This document shows, one piece after another, positions 25,153 to 37,100 of a stretch of 64,000 nucleotides of DNA (positions are counted from its first letter, which is position 1; each line of letters opens with the position of its first letter). This DNA is from Notospermus geniculatus (taxonomy: Eukaryota > Nemertea > Pilidiophora > Heteronemertea > Lineidae): NCBI GenBank assembly GCA_002633025.1, contig NMRB01000149.1, positions 61,385 to 125,384 on the forward strand. Direction: 5' to 3'. Made by a program: the position numbers and the translations under genes. Under the pieces are notes generated by a model. That model was given only the letters and a program-made list of their open reading frames with translations. It was not told the DNA's origin and searched no databases.

Positions 25153-28100
25153 ATGCGTTTGTGTCATCTTTTGTTCATTTTCGTCTTGAACGTGGTTTAC
25201 ATTGTCGACTTCGAAGTTGTATTTGGAAGCGTTCTGTCTCAGGAGGATAGGAAGAATCATGTTGACCAAAACCATCATGGTGTGTTTGACCATAATGACG
25301 AAAGAGAACCGCACGTTCAGCACGATGTGAAGAACCACGTAGGGGATAACAAGATTAAGAACGTGAAGATTGTTTCTCAACACAGAGGTTGTAAGGAAGA
25401 TGAAACGGAAAGAGATGCTAGTGAAAGAATAATCGGAATCTCAGATGTGGCCAGAGACGCCACACCTCGGATAAAAGACCTTGGACTGAGGAAAGTACGT
25501 TTTCATTCCAGCCAAAGCCAACCAGGAAATTCCCGCTGGGGGAAAGGGCATAGAAAGAAGCCTGGTCGAAGAGGAAGGATCTCTTCCCCATCGCCAGACC
25601 GTAGACGACCGCCTCTACAAATGGGTAGTCCAATCGTGGAAATGACAATAGGACCCTGGGAGGAGTCGTCGAGTGGCGGGAACAGGCAGCAGACGACATT
25701 TCAAAGTCAAAAATCGGTCAAAGGTGGTGGCAAAAGAAGTCTTACAATGAGGAATACAGGTTCTAGTACTTCAGGGAAGGGCATTTTGGGTACCGACGGT
25801 GATACTGGAGTTACGTCGGGGAGCAACATGCGTGATACAACGAGTCAAGCTGATGCGGCCACCATGCCAACCATACCTATGACAGAAAGTACTAAAGAGC
25901 CCGCGGTTGGCACGGAAAAGCGTGAGGAAAGAACGAAGGATGCAAAAACAGAGCGATCCCTGACTCCAGGATCAGTCCATACTGAAGACAGTGCGTGGGT
26001 ACGAACTATTCGGAGTGCCTCAGATAGAACATCGAGGGAAAGCTCTGTGGGAACGTTGGGATCAAACGATAAAACTAGCGATGTAAAAAACTCAGTTACC
26101 AAAACAATATACTCAATGAAGCCAAGCTCCAACACAGCTACATTCGGAAATCCCAAAAGTAAGTTGAAGAATTGGTTCTCCCGGACTTGCAGTTTAATCA
26201 AAGTCACTACATCAATGCACTGCTGTTTGTACCATTTCAGAATACAAGGCGATTGGTTGCCATTCGAGTCTAGCGAGCTTACGCCCGTTGGATGGGAAAG
26301 CATGTGCCTTTTTAAATGGAAAGGGTTCAAACAAGGACATGTTCATCAGAAAGTGTGCATTTTGTGCCGACATGGTTGTCAGAACGCCGATTTTTGCTGT
26401 CGATGCGGATGAAGGTTGTTACGCAGGTAGGTTGAACTCCTTGTGGAGGTTTTGCCGTCTACAACGATTTATTTTCTAAAATCTGCCATTTCCGTCATTG
26501 GTTGACTAGAAATTGCATACCTGAATCTCAGCAGAAAAATCTGTGCGAGCCATGTCTGTCTGGCATATGTCTACGTTGATTTCATTGACATCACATTGTC
26601 AATTGCAAAGAGTATAAGCAAATAACGGTGCTTTACGACATCATTTGCTTCATGATAATTTTCAGGCCAGGTGTTGAGTTACCAAACTATCGCATCGCGT
26701 CGTGAACAACAAGTTGATTCAATCAATATCTTATCAATAGATAAATCATCCGCCAGTTACTCTGTTCGTGTTAGATTGCCTGACAACGAGAAAATGAGCA
26801 AACACTCTTGTTGACCTGTGTCTCATGCTGGTTTCTGGTCGACGGTGATAAAGCCTGAAGCTGCTCCATTATTAATGACGTCACTCCCTACCTTCAGGGC
26901 GTCAGCTTGTGGAGGCTTGTAATTGGTTGAATTAACGTCACAAAAACAAATCAAATCCGCTTAGATTGCGAACGATAATTTGGATGAGAAAAGAAATGAA
27001 CATGGCCGACGAAACTTTAAACATTCATTTTGCATTTATCTACTTACGTTTCATAAGCGAAAGAATTGACGTGTAATGTTGGAGCCAATCGTAAATTATC
27101 GAACAAGATGTGTGTTGCTGGTGAAGATGACCGGTTGACTACATATGTTGTCGGCCAAAAGTATGGTAAGCTGATCTTTTATTCGAGGTCCTAGCAACAG
27201 CCATCGTGTTTACAAAGTTGTTGCCGTGTTAGTTTTTGAACTCGCATGGCCAAATGATGAGCCACTTCGGCACGACGGTTTAAATTGGCTACCTGCACAA
27301 CGGTTTTATTCACAATCTCCTCAACTATCGCCGATATACATACATACGTGGCTGCCTGAAAAAGGAAAGGTCACAAGATCGTATAATCCCTTGTATGTAC
27401 ATGTTGCAGTTGATATGGTGAACTATGACATAGAAATTAGGAGCTCAATTTTCTGGGAATGTGCTGGACCAGGCGAGGTTCCTGAAGTCCCACTACCAAA
27501 ATCATTGCGACCTGCCATCCCTACGAATGACGCCACCAACCTGCTACAGCTAACCGTCAATGAGGCACCCATGTCAACTTACTCCCGACAAGAGGTTACG
27601 GAAATCAAGTGAGTGACAAAATTTTGAGTTCTTTGTGTAACAACTAATTTGAGCACTAGGACCCGGAATAAGAAGCAACTGTTTCAAAATGAGATTTCAG
27701 CATTTCCCTTGAAGCAATCTCGTGGATCCCCCAATATTGATCCAGGCCATTTTTCTGAAACTCTTTCAGTATGGCCCAACAGCAACCTTGGGGTCGTAGA
27801 CGACTTCCACCGACATAATGGTGCCACACCCTTGATACTGACGTTTGTTCTGCACCACCAACAAGGACTCGTGAACAAAATAAAACGTATTTTCATGCAA
27901 CATTGCGATGATGATATCGACGACGATCAACTAGTACCATGTCCTTTCGTATTTCAGAAATTTCCTGACAGAGCTAGCCAACAAGACGATATTCACATCT
28001 GACACCAATGAAACAACAATTTTCCTCGATGAATTTGTAAAAGCTACTTATCGTTTATTATCCTCAAAATACTTCGCTGAATCTTCAGAGGTAAGGTGTT

Positions 28101-31100
28101 CTTGCAGGGGAAATGTACGAAATCACGTCTTGCATACGTCGGGCAGATCTATTATGTACAGTCACTTTTTGTTGCGACAGCCTCTGTACAGTATGGCTAC
28201 CTTCGGAAATGTTACCTTTGGCAATCGCCGGTACCGGTAATAGAATTTATCGCTGTCCTTAGACTGAATCGTCGGCCCATGATTGATGCCGGTGTAAGAC
28301 AGTCTCGTCCCCAGACATTGCTCAAACTTCATCTATGTATGCCTCTTATCTCTTATGCACTGATGGTTGCTTTTAATTCACAGGGGAGTGCAGTCGCGGC
28401 AAGCGAGGTTCAGTATGTTCTTGAGTCGTGTATTAAAAAGGCTTCCGAGTCGCTTCAGTCTGAGGTCGTTATTCTCATCAAACATGGAAGTATAGGTTGG
28501 TGTTACTAATTATCAGCAATATTTGCAAAGTATCATATTACATGTAGCCTATACATGTATATTTCTCACGGACGACCAGAGTACGTCAAACCAACAAATG
28601 TATTGGCCCAAATGTAAGGGCCCAGGAGCCATACCCACATCTTTTTCTTTTCAGATGTTGAACTAAGTGGAGAGCTCGCGTCCAAGGCCAAGAAGGAAGG
28701 AGTTAGCCTCCCGCAATTCAGATGGCCTATGAAAAACGGAGACTGTCTCATCCCCGCATCCTATTTCAAAAATTCAAAGGAAAGAAACGAACCAGTGCAG
28801 CCAGGAGATAAAGCAGTTGATGGTAGGTTTAAAAAGTCCCAACTTGAGACTTTTTGACTGTGTAATCCTTGTGCTACACAGGGAATTACACCATGAAGTG
28901 CTTGAACACGTGATCGTAGTGGTAAGGTCTCGATATTATGTTAATTTTTATCTCAATTTCAGAGCCTAATTATATTTCGTTCGTTGCTGTCGCAATAAAG
29001 AAAGAAACATTAAATCTGCCTTTACAGTTGGAGGAAGGGTGAGTAATGAAAATCAGGCCCCGAAGCAAAGGCACAAAACAATATTTCTTGATATAAATCA
29101 GAGATTCTGACTGGGTTAATTATGCAGGGTGTTGCAGTCATAGAATGTTACGTATCGATAATTGGCGTTCCGAGACGGCGTAAACATTGAGATCACAAGA
29201 AGTTAGAATGGAAGGAAAGAACAAGAAATCGTGAGGAATATCAGCACCAAGGAATAAAATCCAATGTCTTTGTTTCCTGCCGCACATCACTATTACATGT
29301 AATAATGCTTATACTTCTGTACATGCATACATTCGTACATTTACATTTACGGTGAAGCTTAACGTACACCCGTGCCCAAAGCAACAAGGAAGACTAAGTA
29401 AATTCTCGCTTCTTTTCTTACCACTGCTCATATTTTCAGAACTTCCAATGATACCAACGTCTCAATGATAACGGACGTTGTAACATTCTCCACCTCCGCC
29501 AAGAGACCAAAGAATATCCAACAACCCGTGGTGTTGACGCTACTGCACAGTGAACCAGTGCCAAACATCACCAAAGCCGCTTCGTTTCAGGTGGAAACCG
29601 AATGTGTCTTCTGGGACTATTCTCTTAGGTACATGTAACTTTGTGCGTTCACTAACGTTAGGGAGTTTTCGCAAAGCCCCCGAAACGCCAACGCGAACGC
29701 CAAACCCATTGTTCGATGCCACGAAGAGAGCGCTGAACAAAAGCGTAGACGTTCGCGTTGGCGTTTCGGGGGCTTTGCGAAAACTCCCTATTACGTACTT
29801 GTCAGCGGAGGCCTAGCCAATATCCTATTGCCAATAACTGAAGACGACAATTAAAAATTTTGCAAATCCCAGAAAAGCGAACCCCATGGCTCTATTTTTA
29901 AACTGTGCGTAAGAGGTAAATAATGCCAATTTCAGCCCTCAAACTGGTGGTGCATGGTCAACACGAGGTTGTAAGATGCACAGCACTAATCAAACCCACA
30001 CCGTCTGCCAATGCGACCACATGACCAGCTTTGCCGTCCTGATGAAATTCAGGCCATATCATTCGCCGGTAATTATTCAACTGGTAACTATTGTAGCAGA
30101 ACCTTCTTTCAGGGAAGTAGCCTTAAAATGTCAAAATGCAAAAATGGGACTTGTTATACAATATGTGATATTACTTCCACCAGAAATTGGCGTAATATAT
30201 TTCTGCTTCCACGGAATAGACATGTGACCAACTCCGAAGTAGATCTTTGCAAGAGAAACAGCACAGGCTACTAGCGGCATTCCTGAACATTTCCTGTCGG
30301 TTTTGGAGCATTTTTATCGGTCCTGTGCGAAGGATAGCGATAGGTCGGCTTGAACGCCAATGCAACCAGCGGCAACTCCCTTTGATCTGAGTGCAAGACG
30401 CCTCCGGAAATTTGAATTTGGTTCCTGAGTGGTCCTTTCTCTTATTTTCAGTCCTATGTAGTTTTAGATATCGTCACGTATGTCGGCGTCAGCGTATCCA
30501 TACTGAGCCTACTGGCCACGTTTGGTATCTTTATTTACCTGAAGGATAGCTTACACAGCGAAAGAACGACCATCCACAAAAACCTGATGGTAGCGATAGG
30601 ACTTGGTCAGCTGATCTTCATATCAGGAATAAATGTCACTCAAGATAAAGTAGGTTGTAAAGGGAATCACTTGAAAAATATTAATATTAGTTCTATATTT
30701 GTTTGTCTTCCCGTACACGGGAATCTGCAGCCGACCATTGCCGACGAGGTCGACAAGGATTTCCCGTTCTGTCATATATACATGTACTCACAAATATCGC
30801 GGGACCAGTTACGACGGCCTTTACCACGATGAAGGAACGACAACGATTATTATAAGGACGACGGGGTCGATGAGGATGGCAGTGACGATGCCGACGAGGA
30901 CGATGTTGACAACGATGTCCTTGTTCTCATTTCCTCCTGGATTCTCTCGGAAATATTAGGGAGTTTTCGCAAAGCCCCCGAAACGAACATCTCTCCTTTT
31001 GTTCGGTGCTCTGTTCGTGGCATCGAACAATGGGTTTGGCGTTGGCGTTGGCGTTTCGGGGGCTTTGCGAAACCTCTATACTAAAGAAACTTGACCCTAA

Positions 31101-34100
31101 ACTGCATGATTTTTAAGCAGAATGCGTATTCATTACCTCTTTGTCTCTCTATTTTCTTCATCTTTTACAGATTACATGTACAGCAATAGAGCAGTCGCGG
31201 CAAGCGAGGTTCAGTATGTTCTTGAGTCGTGTATTAAAAAGGCTTCCGAGTCGCTTCAGTCTGAGGTCGTTATTCTCATCAAGCATGGAAGTATAGGTTG
31301 GTGTTACTAATTATTAGCAATATTTGCAAAGTATCATATTGCATGTATACATGTATATTTCCCACGGACGACCAGAGTACGTCAAATCAAATGTAAGGGC
31401 CCAGGAGCCATACCCACATCTTTTTCTTTTCAGATGTTGAACTTAGTGGAGAGCTCGCGTCCAAGGCCAAGAAGGAAGGAGTTAGCCTTCCGCAATTCAA
31501 ATGGCCAATGAAAAACGGAGACTGTCTCATCCCCGCATCCTATTTCAAAAATTCGAAGGAAAGAAACGAACCAGTGCAGCCAGGAGAGGAAGCAGTTGAT
31601 GGTAGGTTTAAAAAGTCCAGTGACTTGAGACTTTTTGACTGTGTAATCGTTTGTGCTGCATTTCACAGGGAATTACATCATGAGGTGCTTGAACACGTGA
31701 TTATGGTGGTAAAGGTCTCGATCTTATGTTAATTTTTATCTCAATTTCAGAGCCTAATTATATTTCGTTCGTTGCTGTCGCAATAACGAAAGAAACATTA
31801 AATCTGCCTTTACAGTTGGAGGAAGGGTAAGTGATGAAAGTCAGGCCCTGAAGCAAAGGCACAAAACTAATATTTCTTGATAAAAATCAGAGATTCTGAC
31901 TGGGTTAATTATGCAGCGGGTGTTGCAGTCATAGAATGTTACGTATCGATAATTGGCGTTCCGAGACGGCGTAAACATTGAGATCACAAGAAGTTAGAAT
32001 GGAAAGAAAGAACAAGAAATCGTGAGGAATATCAGCACCAAGGAATAAAATCCAATGTCTTTGTTTCTTGTCGCACATCACAATGCTTATACATGTACTT
32101 CTGTACATGCATACACGTACATGTACATGTAGGCCTACATTACACGGTGAAACTTCAAAAGTAGACCCGTGCCCAAAGCAACAAGAAAGACTAAGTAAAT
32201 TCTCGCTTCTTTTCTTACCATTGCTCATATTTTCAGAACTTCCAATGATACCAACGTCTCAATGATAACAGACGTTGTAACATTCTCCACCTCCGCCAAG
32301 AGACCAAAGAATATCCAACAACCCGTGGTGTTGACGCTACTGCACAGTGAACCAGTGCCAAACATCACCAAAGCCGCTTCGTTTCAGGTGGAAACCGAAT
32401 GTGTCTTTTGGGACTATTCTCTTAGGTACATGTAACTTTGTGCGTTTCACTAACGTTAGGGGGTTTTCGCAAAGCCCCCGAAACGCCAACGCCAACGCCA
32501 AACCCATTGTTCGATGCCACGAAGAGAGCGCTGAACAAAAGCATAGACGTTCGCGTTGGCGTTTCGGGGGCTTTGCGAAAACTCCCTATTACGTCCTTGT
32601 CAGCGGAGGCCTAGCCAATATCCTATTGCCAATAACTGAAGACGACAATTAAAAATTTTGCAAATCCCAGAAAAGCGTAGCCCATGGCTATTTTTTTGTG
32701 CGTAAGAGGTAAATAATGCCAATTTCAGCCCTCAAACTGGTGGTGCATGGTCAACACGAGGTTGTAAGATGCACAGCACTAATCAAACCCACACCGTCTG
32801 CCAATGCGAACACATGACCAGCTTTGCCGTCCTGATGAAATTCAGGCCATATCATTCGCCGGTAATTATTCAACTGGTAACTATTGTAGCAGAACCTTCT
32901 TTCAGGGAAGTACATGTAGCCTTAAAATGTCAAAATGCAAAAAAAGGGACTTTGTGATATTAGGGCCTACTTCCACCAGAAACGCAATATATTTCTGCTT
33001 CCACGGAATAGACATGTGACCAACTCCGAAGTAGATCTTTGCAAGAGAAACAGCACAGGCTACTAAAAGCAGCATTCCTAAACATTTCCTGTCGGTTTTG
33101 GAACATTTTTATCGGTCCTGTGCGAAGGATAGCGGTAGGTCGGCTTGACGCGAATGAACGCCAATGCAACCAGCGGTAACTCCCTTTGATCTGAGTGCAA
33201 GACGCCCCTGGAAATTTCTGTCCGAGGGACTTTGTTTTCCTTTGCAATTTGGTTCCTGAGTGGTCCTTTCTCTTATTTTCAGTCCTATGTAGTTTTAGAT
33301 ATCGTCACGTATGTCGGCGTCAGCGTATCCATACTGAGCCTACTGGCCACGTTTGGTATCTTTATTTACCTGAAGGATAGCTTACACAGCGAAAGAACGA
33401 CCATCCACAAAAACCTGATGGTAGCGATAGGACTTGGTCAGCTGATCTTCATATCAGGAATAAATGTCACTCAAGATAAAGTAGGTTGTAAAGGGAATCA
33501 CTTGAAAAATATTAATATTAGTTCTATATTTGTTTGTCTTCCCGTACACGGGATTCTGCAGCCGACCATTGCCGACGAGGTCGACAAGGATTTCCCGTTC
33601 TGTCATATATACATGTACTCACAAATATCGCGGGACCAGTTACGACGGCCTTTACCACGATGAAGGAACGACAACGATGAATGATGCTAAGGACGACGAG
33701 GTCGATGAGGATGGCAATGACGATGCCGACGATGACGATCTTGACAACGATGTCCTTGTTCTCATTTCCTCCGGGATTCTCTCGGAAATATTAGGGAGTT
33801 TTCGCAAAGCTCCCGAAACGAACATCTCTCCTTTTGTTCGGTGCTCTGTTCGTGGCATCGAACAATGGGTTTGGCGTTGGCGTTGGCGTTTCGGGGGCTT
33901 TGCGAAACCTCTATACTAAAGAAACTTGACCTTAAACTGCATGATTTTTAAGCAGAATGCGTATTCATTACCTCTTTGTCTCTCTATTTTCTTCATCTTT
34001 TACAGATTACATGTACAGCAATAGCTGTTCTACTTCACTTTTTCTTTTTGGCAAGTTTTATGTGGATGTTGGCCGAGGGTTTACATCTGTATGCCAAAGT

Positions 34101-37100
34101 TGTGTGGGTTTTCTCAGGAGGGAAGAATATGCTACCCCTGTATTACACGCTTGGTTGGGGTACGTAGGAGAATTTATTTACTTAAAGTGATCAATAGACG
34201 TTGGGTGGTGAAATGGTACACTTGCGTCTATTCGGAACAGGTCATCCCAAATCTGATTGATCAACTGAATCAAAGGTCAAATTTTGGATCATTCCTGCAA
34301 ATAGCACTGGCAGGTGGCTTTTTAAGCTTCGTGTGAAATTTGTTCGACTTCTTGGATACTTCTAAACTTGACGTCAAACGATCACACTGACCTTGACTAA
34401 CTGTGTTTACTTCCAGCTGTCCCAAGCATAATCATCATAATATCATCTGGGATACGGATTGATGGCTACGGTAACGAAGAATAGTACGTTTAATTGGCTT
34501 ACTGGAATTTGTGCAAAATCAAAATGCGCAATGGAAAAATGCGCAAAGGGGAGATATCATTATTCAAAAACACACCATTCGAATCTCGCCAATCACGTTT
34601 CATGTCCCATGGACCCTAGACGTGATCATCATTCTTGAACGCTCATGCATACGGTAATATATACGCGTGATCAGTCCGTTACTTTTGGTAATGCCGCTGT
34701 AGAGGATGAAATTTTTCATCCAATTTTCTGAATATGCTCAATAAAGGCCTACACTGAAGCCCCAATAGGCCCGGAATTTCGGGAAAAAATGGATTTGATC
34801 GTGTAAAGTTTGCATTGTTATGGTTCAAACTTATGGAATATTATGCAAATATCAGTGAGTGAACTCGCGCACTCTCGGGGAACCCCCAAACCCCTTGTTG
34901 GGACCACAGTCCTTCCTATCTGCTTTTGTTTTTGTATGGGATCTTTCATATTGTTCATTCACACACACAAAATTGACGTAGGCCTAACCATTATACCCCG
35001 GTACTCACTTAGCGAAGCGGCTCACTGGGCTGTCCCGAGTAACTTATCGATCCACACACCAGACTTCGTCTCAACACAATGCATGCGCCCTTCTGGGAAT
35101 CCCAACACTCGAGGCCAGGAGACTCACGCAATGCTATCGGACGCGCAAGAAAGCCTGGAGCGAGGTCAATTTTGTTGCGCATTTTCCCATTGCGCATTTT
35201 GATTTTGCGCCAATTCCAGTAAGCCCGTTTAATTTACGCCTACATGTATTTGTTTGGAGACGCCATGCATTCTTGCCGCGTGATAACCTTACAAATTATG
35301 AGAGTAATGATGGCGTTATGCGTCACGAGTTTGAAACGCCATCGTACTCCTTGCTGGATAGTGACAAACTTTATCAAAACGATAGCTTTCATTTATTGTA
35401 ACGTCAGGGAATAATATCCAAGAATAGAGCACAAAAGGCGACACACAAAATGAAATAATAAGCGAAGTCGTCCTCCTGACCAGAAATTTTAGCACATTTT
35501 CGACCCCAATCGGGGTCTTCTTCAGGCTGGCACTTTCAAGTCGAGCTACCAGAAGTATAAGCAATAATGCGCATTATGTCACTGATGCAAAATCGTCTTG
35601 TAACTCCACATGTATCCTGAAATCGTTTCAGTTGTTGGTTATCCGTGGAAGATGGTATAATCTGGGCATTCATTGGTCCCGCACTAACGGTCATTGCCAT
35701 CAATCTCCTGATATTGATACTAGTGGTTAGAATAGTGGTATTATCAGCAGGAAGTATTCCGCAGACTAAGGACCCAAAGTTTACAACCCAGGCATGGTAA
35801 GTTCATGCTTTGAACTGGGCGCGGTAATGGGACAGATGGTGAAGAACAGTGCAATTGTATCGGTGTAACCTGACCGTTTCATGATTGTGGTACTCACCTT
35901 TTTCTTTTGACATTGCATCTGAATATAAATGGTTTACTGGTTAAAAGCAACGACCTTTAATACGGTATCAAAAACTAGAAGTTTTACTAATTTCTCTTAG
36001 TAACTAGATTTCAACTCATAGGTCTATGTGGTATAACTACTGACTATCGTTTCTCTCCTTGTAGGTGTGCCATCAAGGGTATCGTCATCTTGACACCAAT
36101 ACTCGGAGTCTCGTGGTTGTTCGGGTTCCTCGCCATCAACCGACACCTGCTCGTCTTCGAGTTCATTTTCACCTTTCTGAATGCTTTCCAAGGATTATTT
36201 ATCTTTCTCTTTCACTGTGTGGGAAACTCCGAGGTGCGTAGTGACTGCAACCACCGACTGCCCTTTAGGTTCTTCTGCACCAAGTGCAGATGGCCTCAAA
36301 AAGCCATCACTAAATACGTTTGTACATCGTATCGAATGTTAGGCCTATCATCTTGAGTGAATAGCAGATTAAGAAATGTAACATATTATGTCGAAGATAA
36401 GAAGGGGTGGGGGTGAGGTAGAAGTGTCAGGCCCGTGCACCCATGTGTGGAATTTTTCATGTATTTGAGGCTCTGGGTTCCATTCCCGGCGCGTGATAAA
36501 TTCTGATATCCAAAACAGAAGCACAAAAAAAACGACACACAAAATGATAGTAAACACAAAGTCGTCTCCAAATCTTGCAAATTTTCGACCCCAACCGGGG
36601 TGTTCCTCCAGGCACGTGATAAATTCTGCTTATCTTATTAGGTGCGGGCAGCGTTCAAGAGAAAGCGGGAGCAGAGTTCATTATCAAAGGAACTACAGAG
36701 TGTACGGATTTCAACTCCCCTGACTAGCAAGTCCAGTAAGGTAAAAATTCACTTCCATCAGTTTAATACCCTAGGCCTATGCTCATTTCCATCTCTATCT
36801 ACCATAGCAATCTTGTAAATTACATGAATGAGAAAATCTCCATTAATGATGCGTACCATTTACTACATTTTGTACTTCAACATCATGAGCCCGGCGTACA
36901 CGTACATGTAATACAATAAAACGTTTCGTGCCTGATTGCTTTCAGCTACGTATCCCCGTTATTGTGATGAGTGATTATGAAAAGGGGAAGCTCGGGAGTT
37001 CTGGGAGTCTTTCTTCCGTTTGCAGCGGGGCGAAGGTTGCTCCGTGCGAGCAACTTGGTAGGTTGGATACGATCTGTGTTTACTTTTGTACACGATGATG

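Larger units (their letters stand above)
28390..34024 (+). repeat. Intragenic 2.8-kb tandem duplication of the GAIN-GPS-TM1/2 exons
   Basis: Unit 1 is 28390-31189 and unit 2 is 31191-34024. The junction at 31189-31191 fuses the first 19 bases of the TM3 exon to the middle of a GAIN exon, with one extra A at 31190. Unit 2 repeats exons 31434-31601, 31751-31826, 32237-32425, 32729-32861 and 33283-33480, each exactly as long as its unit 1 partner. A few residues differ (FRW/FKW, GDKAVD/GEEAVD, IKK/ITK, CDHMTS/CEHMTS). The units also share the two MITEs in their introns. Confidence 0.92.

Noticed and set aside
25418-26330. Long minus-strand open frames opposite the receptor's first exons
   Set aside because: They mirror a Ser/Thr- and Arg-rich plus-strand exon and have no splice logic or domain of their own.
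27649-28002. 117-codon frame after the unassigned receptor exon
   Set aside because: It is intron sequence; the phase-correct exon begins at 27958 in another frame and encodes GAIN.
30587-30959. Asp-rich frame after the TM1-2 exon, repeated at 33530
   Set aside because: It lies past a good GTAGGT donor, and TM2 joins TM3 directly in phase; the Asp codons come from a GACGAT-rich tract.
34810-35202. 130-codon plus-strand frame
   Set aside because: It lies entirely inside the 730-bp TIR element and has no recognisable domain or transposase signature.
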